DNA of 64,000 nucleotides from Pseudomonadota bacterium (GTDB lineage: Bacteria > Pseudomonadota > Alphaproteobacteria > Dongiales > Dongiaceae), in NCBI GenBank assembly GCA_021792365.1, contig JAJYUT010000006.1, positions 299,955-363,954 on the forward strand, given 5' to 3'. The notes under the pieces were generated by a model. It had not been told where the DNA came from. It made no database searches and worked only from the letters and a program-made list of their open reading frames with translations. Positions within the stretch are counted from its first letter, which is position 1; each line of letters opens with the position of its first letter. Shown piece by piece: positions 1 to 9,287 of the stretch. Position numbers and translations under genes: made by a program.

Positions 1-375
1 CCAGCGCGGCAGGATGCGCGTCTTGCCGTCATTCACGCTGACATAGGACATGGTCGCTGCCAGCCAGTCTTCCGTCACCTGGGCCGCCCAGGCCTCTATG
101 CGGCGATCCATGGCCCGCCGCGCTGCATCGAGCTCGTCCCAGGTTTCGTGGAAGGTCTCGCCGATCCTCTTGCCCGGCATCGGTCCGCCGGTGAACCGCC
201 CCATCCAGGCGAGATCCCCGTAGACGAGGTGGTCGAACGTGCCGTGGATCGACTTGAAGAAGGCCCCCATGTCGCGCTTGCGCTGGGCGTCGCCCAGGCC
301 GCCGCAGAGGTCCAGCATGCGGCCGTTCATCCAGGCGCCATAGGCCGCCATCATTCGAACGCAGGCCGGTGTCAT
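1..375 (-). CDS. DinB family protein (C-terminus beyond left edge)
   Basis: The leftward reading frame is open from an ATG at 375 to the window edge (125 codons seen; the C-terminus is missing). The protein begins MTPACVRMMAAYGAWMN and continues with TFDHLVYGDLAWMGRF at about residues 49-64, the pattern of the first metal-binding histidine of the DinB/YfiT four-helix bundle. DinB proteins of this kind are cytosolic metal-binding proteins, often thiol-dependent transferases, but most have no assigned substrate. It is divergent from aat with 90 bp between the starts. Family assignment is fairly secure; function is unknown. Confidence 0.75.
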   Translation of the reverse strand, partial: MTPACVRMMAAYGAWMNGRMLDLCGGLGDAQRKRDMGAFFKSIHGTFDHLVYGDLAWMGRFTGGPMPGKRIGETFHETWDELDAARRAMDRRIEAWAAQVTEDWLAATMSYVSVNDGKTRILPRW

Positions 376-465
376 GGTTTTCCCTTCCGGCTGTTCATGC
401 CCTGTGCGCAGCGACTATGCCAGGGTCGCCATTTGCGTTAGGCTTGCGTTGTTCGAGGAGGCGCC

Positions 466-1128
466 ATGTCGAATCGCGCTGGGTCGCCCCGCATCACACC
501 GGAGATGCTGCTCAGGGCCTATGCCATCGGGATTTTCCCGATGGCCGAATCGCGGCACGACCCGCACCTCTACTGGATCGACCCCGATGCGCGCGGCATC
601 CTGCCGCTCGACGATTTCCACGTCCCGCGCAGCCTCAAGAAGACCGTTCTCAAGGGACCGTTCCAGGTCACGGCCGACCGCGCCTTCGAGGAGGTGGTGG
701 CCGGCTGCGCTGAGCCGGCGCCCGGGCGCCGGCAGACCTGGATCAACGACACCATCTTCGATTTGTGCCGCAAGCTGCACGTGATGGGCTATGCCCATTC
801 CGTCGAGACCTGGCTGGATGGTGAGCTTGTCGGCGGGCTCTACGGCGTCGCGCTCGGCGGCGCCTTCTTCGGCGAGAGCATGTTCAGCCGCGAGACCGAT
901 GCCAGCAAGATCGCCCTCGTGCATCTGGTGGGGCGGCTGAAGCACGGCGGCTTCGCCTTGCTCGATACCCAGTTCGTCACCAAGCACCTGGAGCGGTTCG
1001 GCGCGATCGAGATCTCGCGCGACCTCTATCGCAAGCACCTGACCGAGGCGCTGAAGCAGCGCGCTTCGTTCCCGAGCGAGCTGCCGGCATCGATGCTCCC
1101 GGACATGCTGAATGGAACCGCGCGGTAG
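466..1128 (+). CDS. aat: leucyl/phenylalanyl-tRNA--protein transferase
   Basis: Aat moves Leu or Phe from aminoacyl-tRNA to proteins with N-terminal Arg or Lys, creating N-degrons for the ClpAP/ClpS pathway in the cytosol. The 220-residue protein has family length and family motifs: [11 protein letters not shown] (18-28), [18 protein letters not shown] (123-140) and DTQF (167-170). The ATG at 466 follows a strong GAGGAGG site. It converges on the DUF2155 gene, with 9 bp between stops. clpS and clpA, which act downstream in the same pathway, lie 30 kb away in this window. Confidence 0.97.
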   Translation: MSNRAGSPRITPEMLLRAYAIGIFPMAESRHDPHLYWIDPDARGILPLDDFHVPRSLKKTVLKGPFQVTADRAFEEVVAGCAEPAPGRRQTWINDTIFDLCRKLHVMGYAHSVETWLDGELVGGLYGVALGGAFFGESMFSRETDASKIALVHLVGRLKHGGFALLDTQFVTKHLERFGAIEISRDLYRKHLTEALKQRASFPSELPASMLPDMLNGTAR

Positions 1129-1137
1129 CGGGCTTGG

Positions 1138-1596
1138 CTAATCGGCGGGGGCCTGCTCCGCCGGCATGGGCTCTTCCGGCACAGCCGGCACCTGCGCCGG
1201 CTCGGCCGGCTGCTCTGCCTCTGCCGTGCCCTTGTTCCCGCAATCAAGGACCCAGAGGTCATAGACCGGATGCTCCATGGCGGACAGCGCGGGGCTGGAC
1301 GCGAACATCCAGCCCGAGAAGCGCGTCACCGGCTGCTCGCCCGGCTTCTGCTCCACCACCTGCAGGAAGGCCGCGCTTTCCGGCGTCTCCTCCGGCGGGC
1401 GCTTGTCGCAGGAGCGAACGGTGATCTGCAGCGATCCGAATTCGACCGTTTGGCCCACCGGCACCTCGATGGTCGAGATTCGCGCGGTGATCTTGTCGAG
1501 ACCTTGCAGCACGGCCTCTTCCATCTGGATCGCGTAGGCGGGCGTCGCCAGCGCAATCAGGGCGGCCACGCCCGAAGCCATCGGCCAGTGTTTCAT
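1138..1596 (-). CDS. DUF2155 family exported protein
   Basis: The protein has 152 residues: a signal peptide (1-22, ending ATPAYA) and a DUF2155 body with LDKITARIST, FGSLQITVRSCDKRPPEE, FSGWMFASSPALSAMEHPVYDLWVLDC, and a Pro/Glu/Ala-rich tail. Two cysteines (SCDK and LDC) could form a disulfide in the periplasm. DUF2155 is common in alphaproteobacteria next to NDUFA12 and mlaD genes, as here, but has no proven function. The ATG at 1596 overlaps the TGA of the upstream gene by four bases (ATGA), so the two are probably translationally coupled. This is the last gene of a leftward operon starting at 2753. Confidence 0.88.
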   Translation of the reverse strand: MKHWPMASGVAALIALATPAYAIQMEEAVLQGLDKITARISTIEVPVGQTVEFGSLQITVRSCDKRPPEETPESAAFLQVVEQKPGEQPVTRFSGWMFASSPALSAMEHPVYDLWVLDCGNKGTAEAEQPAEPAQVPAVPEEPMPAEQAPAD

Positions 1597-1856
1597 TTGC
1601 GCTTCCGGTATGGGTTCTGCAGATCGTCGACGACGCTCTGCAGAACGGCGCGTACCTGCGCCTCGTCGCAGCCCATCAGGATGGCATCCTCCAGCGCGTC
1701 CTGCGCCAGTTGCCGGATCTCGTCGAGATTCTGATTCAGGACCTTGATCTTCTCGACGCACGAAACGGGCCTGCCGTCGGGCTGCCGCCAGACGCGGGCC
1801 CCCTCGCCCGCGCCGCTTCCGCTCGCCTTGTCGTCGCTCTTGGATGACATGGCCAT
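1593..1856 (-). CDS. small conserved hypothetical protein
   Basis: The 87-residue soluble protein has a polar N-terminus (SSKSDDKASGSG), then RVWRQPDGRPVSCVEKIKVL and a predicted helical stretch with acidic and hydrophobic alternation through residue 80, ending KRK. I do not recognise a domain. It sits between mlaD and the DUF2155 gene, 14 bp after the mlaD stop, and its own stop overlaps the next start. A second ATG two codons in (1850) is also possible. Its place in a compact operon and its codon use argue it is real. Confidence 0.7.
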   Translation of the reverse strand: MAMSSKSDDKASGSGAGEGARVWRQPDGRPVSCVEKIKVLNQNLDEIRQLAQDALEDAILMGCDEAQVRAVLQSVVDDLQNPYRKRK

Positions 1857-1870
1857 CCTATCTCTGCGGC

Positions 1871-2332
1871 CTAGTTGCTGGCGCCGCCGCTCTCGGTGCC
1901 GACCACGAACTTGTTGATCAAATCCGCCAAATTTATGGCGCCCTGCACATTGCGGATGCGATCGCCCGCAGCCAGCATCTCCATTTCGCCGCCGATGTTC
2001 AGCAGAATGTAGTTGTCGCCCAGCAATCCGTCACTGGTGACCACGGCGGAAGTGTCCTTGGGCAGCTTGATCGACTCGTCCATCTCGATCGTGACCACCG
2101 CCTGGTAGCGCTCCGGATCGAAACGCTGGTTGGTCACGGTGCCCACCTTGACCCCCGCGATGCGGACGTCGGTTCCGATCCCGGTCGAGCCGCCGCTGTC
2201 GAACCGCAGCTCCAGCGCATATCCGCTCGCCTCGGTGCCGATATCGGTCTGGGAGTAGACCAGGTACAGGAAATACCCTGCCACCAGCAGCACGACGGCG
2301 CCAAGGACGGTCTCGAGTGTATTTCGCTCCAT
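1871..2332 (-). CDS. mlaD: MlaD/MCE-domain phospholipid-transport protein
   Basis: The 153-residue protein has one N-terminal membrane helix (about 9-27, TVLGAVVLLVAGYFLYLVYS) and a single MCE domain with the family pattern GIGTDVRIAGVKVGTV, SSDGLLGDNYILL-like TSDGLLGDNYILLNIG and a C-terminal hydrophobic helix. MlaD is the periplasmic hexameric ring of the MlaFEDB importer that maintains outer-membrane lipid asymmetry. Only mlaD is here; mlaE, mlaF and mlaB must be elsewhere. ATG 2332 was chosen over upstream starts because the protein then begins at the membrane helix and a purine-rich GGAGGG lies upstream. It follows the NDUFA12 gene by 67 bp. Confidence 0.9.
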   Translation of the reverse strand: MERNTLETVLGAVVLLVAGYFLYLVYSQTDIGTEASGYALELRFDSGGSTGIGTDVRIAGVKVGTVTNQRFDPERYQAVVTIEMDESIKLPKDTSAVVTSDGLLGDNYILLNIGGEMEMLAAGDRIRNVQGAINLADLINKFVVGTESGGASN

Positions 2333-2399
2333 GGCCCTCTGGTTCCCTCCTCTTGGGGGTGGGAACAGCCCCAAACTGTTCCCTCGCAGTGATCCGCTA

Positions 2400-2753
2400 T
2401 CAGTTCGGTGTCCAGGGCTCGTAGTCGCCGCTGCCCGGCGCCCGCGCGCCACCCTTGAGGACGTGGCCGGGCGGCCGGTAGGCCAGATCGGTGCCCGTCA
2501 GGTTCGGCTCGTGCGGCTTCTGCCAGGGCCGCTGCGGAGCGCGGTTGAGCGGCGGCTCAACGATCGTGCGATGCAGCCAACCGTGCCACTCGGGTGGCAC
2601 CTTGCTGGCTTCCGGGATGCCCTTGTAGAGCACCCAGCGCCGCTCGCGCGGCTTTCCCTTGGTCCGCTTGTCGAGGTAGTAGCGATTGCCGAATTGGTCG
2701 GTGCCGACATGCTCGCCGTGGAGCCAAGTGAAGAATCGGGTGCCGAAGGACAT
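2400..2753 (-). CDS. NADH:ubiquinone oxidoreductase NDUFA12-type subunit
   Basis: The 117-residue protein matches the B17.2/NDUFA12 family, an accessory subunit of complex I shared by alphaproteobacteria and mitochondria. Motifs seen are GTDQFGNRYYLDKRT, RRWVLYKG, PPEWHGWLH and a proline-rich tail with AYRPPGHVLKGG. It binds the peripheral arm at the matrix/cytosolic side in characterised complexes. ATG 2753 (MSFGTRFFTWLHGEHVG) matches family length better than the ATG eight codons upstream. It is the first gene of a leftward cluster with mlaD and the DUF2155 gene; the main nuo genes are not in the window. Confidence 0.95.
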   Translation of the reverse strand: MSFGTRFFTWLHGEHVGTDQFGNRYYLDKRTKGKPRERRWVLYKGIPEASKVPPEWHGWLHRTIVEPPLNRAPQRPWQKPHEPNLTGTDLAYRPPGHVLKGGARAPGSGDYEPWTPN

Positions 2754-2855
2754 GGGTTGGGCCGGCCTCAAAATCACGAAACGCCGCGGACTATATCGAC
2801 GGGTCCCGGCGCTGGCAAGCCGACCTCATCGCGGCTTGCGGCCGCCAAGTAGCGG

Positions 2856-3350
2856 TCAAAGCAGGATTTTCTCCAGTTCAACATAGGTCGGATGGTCGAA
2901 GCCGGGGTGGCTGTGCCAGGCGCCCTCGACAAATCCCAGCGCCCGGAAGAACGCCCGGTTGGCCGTCAGCACGAGGCGAGTCTCCACCCGCAGGCGGGAA
3001 AAGCCCAGGCCGCGCGCCAGCCCTTCCGCCTCCGTCATGAGCGCACGGCCGACTCCGGCCCCGCGCTCCGCCGGTTCGACCGCCAGCCGGCCTGCATAGG
3101 CGGCCTCCCCGCGCCGCCGGACCGAGACGCAGCCGATGACTCGGCTGGCGCGCCGGGCCAGCACGATCGGCCCCTGCTCCAGGGCTGAACGGATCGAGTC
3201 CGCGCTTTCCGCGAACGCGCTCGGCTCGGGCTGGATCCTGCCGCGGTACTGGTCGAAGGCACGGTGGATCAGCGCGGCGATCGCCTCAGCCTCTGCCGTG
3301 CCCGCTGGCCCGTACGATACGGGATTGCCCTCCGGCGCTTCTTTCCGCAC
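2856..3350 (-). CDS. GNAT family N-acetyltransferase
   Basis: The 164-residue protein is a single GNAT domain that would transfer an acetyl group from acetyl-CoA to an unknown amine. The acetyl-CoA pyrophosphate loop is at 94-104 (AERGAGVGRAL), after the strand ending RLAVEP, and NRAFFRALGF marks the end of the fold. I chose the GTG at 3350 because AGGA lies eight bases upstream; the frame can be extended to 3488 but then overlaps the divergent transporter. Only 31 bp separate this start from the transporter start, so each promoter probably lies inside the other gene. Confidence 0.82.
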   Translation of the reverse strand: MRKEAPEGNPVSYGPAGTAEAEAIAALIHRAFDQYRGRIQPEPSAFAESADSIRSALEQGPIVLARRASRVIGCVSVRRRGEAAYAGRLAVEPAERGAGVGRALMTEAEGLARGLGFSRLRVETRLVLTANRAFFRALGFVEGAWHSHPGFDHPTYVELEKILL

Positions 3351-3381
3351 CTTGCCTGTCCTTCGACCTAAGGGGGCTATC

Positions 3382-4284
3382 CTGTCTTCTTCCGAACGCG
3401 CTGAGCGCCGCCGCCGTCTGCTGGGCCTCGGCGCGACGCTGCTGGCGGCGCTCTTCGTCAGTCTCATCACCACTTTCGCAAGGATCACCTACGACGCGGG
3501 CAGCAATCCCGCAACGCAGGTGTTCCTGCGCTCCCTGTGCATGATGCTGGTCCTCGCCGCGCTGCAGCTTGCGCTCGGGCGCCATCTGATCGTGCCGCGC
3601 CGCACGGTCGTGACCACGATCGGACTTGGCACCTGCATCCTGGTGATGTCGTTCGGCTACCTTTCCTCCGTGTTCTACATCAGCGTCAGCCTGGCCGTGC
3701 TGGTGCTCTACACCTATCCGCTGATGGTGGGGATCGCCTCGCCGATTCTCGGGCGCGAGCGGATGACCCGGCTGAAGGCGCTCTGCCTGATCGGCGCCTT
3801 TGCCGGCCTGCTGGTCGCCTCGTCGGAAGGATTTGGCACGCTCGATTGGCGCGGCATCGGCTTTGCCCTTGCCGCCGCCGCCGGCCTCGCCTGCATCGCC
3901 CTGTTCGGCGGCAGGGCCATGTCGAAGGCCCATCCCTTCGCCATGAACGCCTGGATGAATCTCTGGGTCGCCCTGGCGGTCGGGCTATATCTGGCAGCCA
4001 GCGGCGGGCCGCAATTCCCGCAAACGGCCGCCGGCTGGCTCGCCACCTTGGCGGTATGCCTCTGCTACACCCTTGGCATTCTTTTCATGTTCCTCGGCCT
4101 GATGCTGGTCTCGCCGGCGCAATCCGCGCTGACCATGAACCTCGAGCCGCTTTTCTCGACACTGGCCGCGATCCTGCTGCTGCACGAAGCGGTGGCGCTT
4201 CGGCAGTGGATCGGCATGGCTATGCTCTTGGTCTTCCTTGCAATTTCGACGTTCACGGGAATGTCGCGGCGCGGAAAACCCTGA
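3382..4284 (+). CDS. DMT-family (EamA) transporter, unusual start
   Basis: The protein has about 300 residues and ten hydrophobic segments in two EamA repeats, the layout of drug/metabolite transporters of the inner membrane; substrate unknown. No ATG lies before the first membrane segment. A textbook AAGGGGG at 3370-3376 sits six to seven bases before CTG 3382, so I place the start there. In-frame TTG codons at 3352 and 3325 lack a comparable ribosome site and would add residues unlike the family. The end (TGA at 4282-4284) is certain. Confidence 0.8.
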   Translation: MSSSERAERRRRLLGLGATLLAALFVSLITTFARITYDAGSNPATQVFLRSLCMMLVLAALQLALGRHLIVPRRTVVTTIGLGTCILVMSFGYLSSVFYISVSLAVLVLYTYPLMVGIASPILGRERMTRLKALCLIGAFAGLLVASSEGFGTLDWRGIGFALAAAAGLACIALFGGRAMSKAHPFAMNAWMNLWVALAVGLYLAASGGPQFPQTAAGWLATLAVCLCYTLGILFMFLGLMLVSPAQSALTMNLEPLFSTLAAILLLHEAVALRQWIGMAMLLVFLAISTFTGMSRRGKP

Positions 4285-4292
4285 AATTGCTG

Positions 4293-4308
4293 ACACTACT
4301 TATCCACA
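4293..4308 (+). promoter_or_regulatory. DnaA box overlapping an NrdR half-site upstream of nrdJ
   Basis: TTATCCACA at 4300-4308 is an exact match to the consensus DnaA box. It overlaps ACACTACTTATCCACA (4293-4308), whose left half ACACTA matches an NrdR half-box. It lies 248 bp before the nrdJ start. DnaA control of ribonucleotide reductase genes is known for E. coli nrdAB; control here is inferred. Confidence 0.5.
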
Positions 4309-4342
4309 GGTGGGCGCAACACCTACAAGATGCTGGGGGGAG

Positions 4343-4358
4343 CCACTAGATGTAGGTT
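4343..4358 (+). promoter_or_regulatory. candidate NrdR box upstream of nrdJ
   Basis: CCACTAGATGTAGGTT matches the core CwA-n-AT-n-TwG of the NrdR box at all invariant positions. A weaker copy (ACACCTACAAGATGCT) lies about 23 bp upstream at 4319-4334, giving the tandem arrangement usual for NrdR, the ATP-cone repressor of ribonucleotide reductase genes. nrdR itself is not in the window. Confidence 0.6.
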
Positions 4359-4555
4359 CGTCAAGTTCCAAATGTGACAATATGTAGAAATGTTTGCTTG
4401 CTGCGACGCGCTTCCCGCGTTCAATATTAAGCATGTCGCTGCGGGGTCACCCGCAACATATAGCGACCGATCTAAACAACTTAGGCCACTTTGTTGAAGC
4501 GGTTTCTTCGGCAGGGTGGCGGATTCCGCGTCAGCGGGCTTAGCGGGGGACCAGC

Positions 4556-7500
4556 ATGCGTATTGAGCGTCGTTTCACCAAGGCCGAACAATCTCCCTAT
4601 GCCGGGATTGCCTTCCAGAAGACCACCAGCGAAATCCGCAACCCGGACGGCTCGATCGTTTTCCAGTTGAAGGATATCGACGTCCCCGCCGACTGGTCGC
4701 AAGTCGCGTCCGACGTGCTGGCGCAGAAGTATTTTCGCAAAGCCGGTCTGCCGGCCAGGCTGCGCCCGGTCGTGGAGCGCGACGTGCCCGAATGGCTGTG
4801 GCGCAAGGAAGCCGATCGCGAGGAGCTGTTGAAGCTCCCGGCCGAGGAGCGCTATGTCGGCGAGCGCTCGGCCCAGCAGGTGTTCGACCGCCTGGCCGGC
4901 ACCTGGACCTATTGGGGCTGGAAGGGCGGCTATTTCGATTCGGAGGAGGACGCCCGCGCCTTCTTCGACGAGATGCGCTGCATGCTCGCGCTCCAGATGG
5001 GCGCGCCGAATTCGCCGCAATGGTTCAACACCGGCCTGCACTGGGCCTATGGCATCGACGGTCCGGCCCAGGGCCACTACTACGTCGATTTCCGCACCGG
5101 CATGCTGACGGCCTCCGCCTCGGCCTATGAGCATCCGCAGCCGCATGCCTGCTTCATCCAGGGGGTCGCAGACGATCTGGTGAACGAGGGCGGCATCATG
5201 GACCTGTGGGTGCGCGAGGCGCGCCTGTTCAAATACGGCTCCGGCACCGGCTCGAACTTCTCAAAGCTGCGCGGCGCCAACGAGAAGCTGTCCGGCGGCG
5301 GCAAGTCCTCCGGCCTGATGAGCTTCCTCAAGATCGGCGATCGCGCGGCCGGCGCCATCAAGTCAGGCGGCACCACGCGCCGCGCGGCCAAGATGGTGAC
5401 CGTCGACCTCGATCACCCGGATATCGAGGAATACATCGATTGGAAGGTGGTGGAGGAGCAGAAGGTCGCCGCTCTCGTAGCCGGCTCGCAGGCCTGCAAC
5501 CTGCACCTCAATCGGGTCATCAAGGCCGCCCAATCGGGTGAGGGCGAGAGCCGGTTCGATCCTCAGAAGAATCCGGCATTGAAGGCCGCCATCCGTGAAG
5601 CGCGCAAGGCCAAGATCCCGGAGAACTATGTCCAGCGCGTGATCCACTTCGCGCAGCAGGGCTACAAGCAGATCGAATTCAGGACCTACGACACCGACTG
5701 GGACAGCGAGGCTTATCTCACCGTTTCCGGCCAGAACTCCAACAACTCGGTGCGGATCAGCAACGAGTTCATCCAGAAGGTGATCGACGACGGCGAATGG
5801 AACCTGATCCGCCGCACCGACAGCAAGGTCCACAAGACCGTGAAGGCGCGCGACCTGTGGGAGAAGATCGGCGCCGCGGCCTGGCAGTCGGCCGATCCCG
5901 GCGTGCAGTTCGACACCACGATCAACGAGTGGCACACCTGCCCGGAATCGGGGCGCATCAACGCCTCCAATCCGTGCTCGGAATACATGTTCCTCGACGA
6001 CACGGCCTGCAACCTCGCCTCGCTGAACCTGATGACCTTCCTCAAGGAGGATGGCCGGGTCGACATCGAGGCCTACAGCCACGCCGTCCGGCTGTGGACC
6101 GTCGTGCTCGAGGTCTCGGTCATGATGGCGCAGTTCCCGTCCAAGGAGATCGCGCAGCTCTCGTACGATTTCCGCACCCTCGGACTCGGCTACGCCAATG
6201 TCGGCGGCCTGCTGATGGCGATGGGCCTGCCCTATGACAGCGATGAGGGCCGCGCCCTCACCGCGGCGTTGACCGCGGTCATGACCGGCGTCTCCTACGC
6301 CACCTCTGCCGAAATGGCCGGCGAGCTCGGCACCTTCCCCAGCTTTGCCAAGAACCGCGAGGCGATGCTGCGGGTGATCCGCAACCACCGCCGCGCAGCC
6401 TATGGCGAAACCGCTGGCTACGAGGGCCTGTCGGTCCTGCCGGTGGCGCTCGACCACGACAATTGCCCGGACGCCGCCCTGCTCGATGCCGCGCATCAGG
6501 CGTGGGACCAGGCGCTGACCCTGGGCGAGCTGCACGGCTACCGCAACGCCCAGGCGACGGTGATCGCGCCGACCGGCACCATCGGCCTCGTGATGGATTG
6601 CGACACCACCGGCATCGAGCCGGACTTCGCGCTGGTCAAATACAAGAAGCTGGCGGGCGGCGGCTATTTCAAGATCATCAACCGCACCGTCCCGGCCGCT
6701 CTCCGGAAGCTCGGCTACGCGGAGAACGAGATCGAGGAGATCATCCGCTATGCCGTGGGCCACGGCACGCTTTCCGGCGCGCCCGGCATCAACCACGAGG
6801 CGCTGAAGGCGAAGGGCTTCACCACCGGCTCGATCCAGGCGATCGAGAGCGCCGTCGGCGCGGCTTTCGACATCCGCTTCGTGTTCAACAAGTGGACGCT
6901 GGGCGAGGAGTTCTGCCAGGCCGCGCTCGGCCTCACCGCCGAGCAGCTCAACGATCCGACCTTCGACATGCTGTCGGCGGTCGGCTTCACCAGGGCCGAG
7001 ATCGACGCGGCGAACACCTACTGTTCCGGCGCCATGACGCTGGAAGGCGCGCCGGGCCTGAAGCAGGAGCACCTGCCGGTTTTCGACTGCGCCAATCCGT
7101 GCGGGCGCATCGGCAAGCGCTTCCTGTCGGCGGAGAGCCACATCCGCATGATGGCGGCGGCGCAGAGCTTCATCTCCGGCGCCATCTCCAAGACCATCAA
7201 CATGCCGAACCAGAGCACGGTCGAGGCCTGCAAGGAGGCCTACATGCTGTCCTGGCGCCTCGGCATCAAGGCGAACGCGCTTTATCGCGACGGCTCCAAG
7301 CTGTCGCAGCCCCTCGCCAGCTCGATCCTCGGCGACGACGACATCGTCGACGAGGTGATCGAGGCGCCCGCCGCCGCCCGCGCGCCGATCGTGGCGGAGC
7401 GGATCGTCGAGCGCATCATCGAGCGGCAGGTCCAGCAGGGCCGCAAGCGCCTGCCGGAGCGCCGCAAGGGCTACACCCAGAAGGCCATCGTCGGCGGTCA

Positions 7501-8257
7501 CAAGGTGTATCTGCGCACCGGCGAATACGAGGACGGCGCGCTGGGCGAGGTCTTCATCGACATGCACAAGGAGGGCGCCGCCTTCCGCAGCCTGATGAAC
7601 AACTTCGCGATCGCGATCTCCATCGGGCTGCAATACGGCGTGCCGCTGGAGGAATATGTCGAGGCCTACACCTTCACGCGGTTCGAGCCGAACGGCATCG
7701 TGGAAGGCAACGACGCGATCAAGATGTCGACCTCGATCCTCGACTACATCTTCCGCGAGCTTGCGATCTCCTATCTCGGCCGCAACGACCTGGCGCATGT
7801 CCAGTCCCACGACCTCTATCCGGATGCCCTGGGCGGCGGCGTGGCGCAGGGCGACCTGCCGGGTCACCAGCAGCAGGAGATCGCCAGCATGAAGCGCATC
7901 GCCTCCACGGGCTATGTGCGCTCCAACCTGGTGGTGCTGTCCAACGTGGCGCGCGGGGCGGTCATCGGCAACACTGCGCTGGCGCCCAGTCCGCACGAGG
8001 TGCACAGCCACGCGCAAGGCCACGGCCATGGCGAAGCGCAGTTCCATGTCCACATGGAGCGGCACGAGGAAGTGAATGCGGTGATCGCCTCAAACGATCT
8101 CGCCAAGGAGATCGAGAGCAAGCTGGAGCGCATCCGTGAGGCGAAGATGAAAGGCTACGAGGGTGATGCCTGCGGCGAATGCGGCAATTTCACCCTTGTC
8201 CGGAACGGGACGTGCATGAAGTGCACGACCTGCGGATCAACAAGCGGGTGCTCGTAA
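4556..8257 (+). CDS. nrdJ: adenosylcobalamin-dependent ribonucleotide reductase (class II)
   Basis: NrdJ reduces ribonucleotides to deoxyribonucleotides using a thiyl radical generated from adenosylcobalamin, so it works with or without oxygen. The 1233 residues are the usual length for the long proteobacterial form. Landmarks are [11 protein letters not shown] (about 231-241), [20 protein letters not shown] (about 472-491), [20 protein letters not shown] (about 671-690) and a C-terminal cysteine cluster (about 1205-1232, CGECGNF...[13 protein letters not shown]) likely to pass reducing equivalents or bind zinc. ATG 4556 follows GCGGGGGA. It stands alone, with candidate NrdR and DnaA sites upstream and a strong terminator downstream. 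A long antisense frame across 5363-8065 is a composition shadow. Confidence 0.98.
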   Translation: MRIERRFTKAEQSPYAGIAFQKTTSEIRNPDGSIVFQLKDIDVPADWSQVASDVLAQKYFRKAGLPARLRPVVERDVPEWLWRKEADREELLKLPAEERYVGERSAQQVFDRLAGTWTYWGWKGGYFDSEEDARAFFDEMRCMLALQMGAPNSPQWFNTGLHWAYGIDGPAQGHYYVDFRTGMLTASASAYEHPQPHACFIQGVADDLVNEGGIMDLWVREARLFKYGSGTGSNFSKLRGANEKLSGGGKSSGLMSFLKIGDRAAGAIKSGGTTRRAAKMVTVDLDHPDIEEYIDWKVVEEQKVAALVAGSQACNLHLNRVIKAAQSGEGESRFDPQKNPALKAAIREARKAKIPENYVQRVIHFAQQGYKQIEFRTYDTDWDSEAYLTVSGQNSNNSVRISNEFIQKVIDDGEWNLIRRTDSKVHKTVKARDLWEKIGAAAWQSADPGVQFDTTINEWHTCPESGRINASNPCSEYMFLDDTACNLASLNLMTFLKEDGRVDIEAYSHAVRLWTVVLEVSVMMAQFPSKEIAQLSYDFRTLGLGYANVGGLLMAMGLPYDSDEGRALTAALTAVMTGVSYATSAEMAGELGTFPSFAKNREAMLRVIRNHRRAAYGETAGYEGLSVLPVALDHDNCPDAALLDAAHQAWDQALTLGELHGYRNAQATVIAPTGTIGLVMDCDTTGIEPDFALVKYKKLAGGGYFKIINRTVPAALRKLGYAENEIEEIIRYAVGHGTLSGAPGINHEALKAKGFTTGSIQAIESAVGAAFDIRFVFNKWTLGEEFCQAALGLTAEQLNDPTFDMLSAVGFTRAEIDAANTYCSGAMTLEGAPGLKQEHLPVFDCANPCGRIGKRFLSAESHIRMMAAAQSFISGAISKTINMPNQSTVEACKEAYMLSWRLGIKANALYRDGSKLSQPLASSILGDDDIVDEVIEAPAAARAPIVAERIVERIIERQVQQGRKRLPERRKGYTQKAIVGGHKVYLRTGEYEDGALGEVFIDMHKEGAAFRSLMNNFAIAISIGLQYGVPLEEYVEAYTFTRFEPNGIVEGNDAIKMSTSILDYIFRELAISYLGRNDLAHVQSHDLYPDALGGGVAQGDLPGHQQQEIASMKRIASTGYVRSNLVVLSNVARGAVIGNTALAPSPHEVHSHAQGHGHGEAQFHVHMERHEEVNAVIASNDLAKEIESKLERIREAKMKGYEGDACGECGNFTLVRNGTCMKCTTCGSTSGCS

Positions 8258-8302
8258 GACCCTTCTTATCCCTTGCTCTGACGAGAAACGCTTGTTGCTC
8301 AC

Positions 8303-8347
8303 CCCGCCCGTCTTCAGCTAGGCCCTGAAGGCGGGCGGGCGCGTTTT
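8303..8347 (+). terminator. intrinsic terminator of nrdJ
   Basis: A 15-base-pair stem (arms 8303-8317 and 8325-8339, one T-G wobble) with a 7-base loop CTAGGCC is followed by GCG and TTTT at 8344-8347. It lies 45 bp after the nrdJ stop and should end that transcript. Confidence 0.85.
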
Positions 8348-8457
8348 GGGGGAGCCTCATGATGCGGGCTCCTCAAATCTTGACCCGATCGCCCCTTGCG
8401 CCCCCTCAGCCCGGCCCTTTATGAATTCGCGCACCGGATCGGCATGACGGGGGCGAG

Positions 8458-9282
8458 ATGGCTGGAGCGCAGGCGCTAGGTGGGACCGACGGCAAGTCCT
8501 CGTTCAAGGCTTGGCGGCGCGCACGGGTGAAGAGGCTCGGCCTCGCCCTGCTGAAGCTGCTGGCGAAGCTCTACAGCCGGCAGTCCCTGGTTCCCGATAC
8601 GCCCTTCGTTCCCAATCACCATTTCCCGTTCCTGGCGGAGATCGAGGCCAACTGGAAGGACATCCGCGCGGAGCTGAAGGTCATTCTCCAGGAGCGGGAG
8701 CGCATCCCTTTCTTCGACAAGATCTCCCCCGACCAGGCGCGCATCTCGCATTCGCAGAAATGGCGCATCTTTTTCCTGTGGGGCTTGGGGGAGGAAGTGA
8801 CCGGCAACACCGCACGCTGCCCCAGGACCGCGGCGCTGCTGCGCAAGGTGCCGCGCCTGCGCTCCGCCTGGTTCTCGATCATCGGGGCGCGCTACAGGAT
8901 CAAGCCGCACCGGGGCATCACCAAGGGCGTGCTGCGGGCCCATCTCGGTCTGATCACGCCAAAGCGCTGGCAGCAATGCCGCATGATCGTCGACGAGCAG
9001 CCGGTGCAGTGGCGCAAGGGCCGCTGCTTCGTGTTCGACGATTCGAGGACCCACCGGGTCGCGAACGACACGGACGAAGAGCGCGTGATCCTGCTGTTCG
9101 ATTTCGACCGTCCGATGCGCTGGCCGTCCAGCATGCTCCACCGCATGGCGCTGTGGCTGATGAAACGCACCGCCTATTACAAGGACGCCCGCCGCAACCT
9201 CACGAGGCATGAGCGCGCCCAGATGACCGAGGCTGCCCGCGACCAGGCGATCACCGACGCCATGCAGCGCATCGCGGACTAG
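8458..9282 (+). CDS. aspartyl/asparaginyl beta-hydroxylase family protein
   Basis: The 274-residue protein belongs to the Asp/Asn beta-hydroxylase (LpxO-like) group of Fe(II)/2-oxoglutarate oxygenases. The catalytic segments are visible: ARYRIKPHRGITKGVLRAHLG (first iron histidine, about residue 148), FDDSRTHRVANDT (second iron histidine, about 199) and RVILLFDFDRP with the 2-oxoglutarate arginine (about 209). A basic N-terminus with a mild hydrophobic helix (about 24-38) may tether it to the inner membrane, as in LpxO, which hydroxylates lipid A acyl chains. The substrate cannot be told from sequence. It ends 5 bp before the SDR start, suggesting co-transcription. Confidence 0.85.
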   Translation: MAGAQALGGTDGKSSFKAWRRARVKRLGLALLKLLAKLYSRQSLVPDTPFVPNHHFPFLAEIEANWKDIRAELKVILQERERIPFFDKISPDQARISHSQKWRIFFLWGLGEEVTGNTARCPRTAALLRKVPRLRSAWFSIIGARYRIKPHRGITKGVLRAHLGLITPKRWQQCRMIVDEQPVQWRKGRCFVFDDSRTHRVANDTDEERVILLFDFDRPMRWPSSMLHRMALWLMKRTAYYKDARRNLTRHERAQMTEAARDQAITDAMQRIAD

Positions 9283-9287
9283 AGGCA

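Noticed and set aside
4300..4308. Perfect DnaA box read as part of a replication origin
   Set aside because: Only one clear box, no clustered boxes, no long A/T-rich unwinding region and no dnaA, parA or hemE neighbours; a regulatory role at nrdJ is more plausible.
4341..4350. GCCACTAG resembling a cobalamin-riboswitch B12 box upstream of a B12-dependent enzyme
   Set aside because: The rest of the riboswitch core is missing, and the bases are better explained as an NrdR box.
5363..8065. 900-codon open frame on the minus strand
   Set aside because: Antisense to nrdJ, whose sense product is complete and conserved; the antisense product has no recognisable motif.
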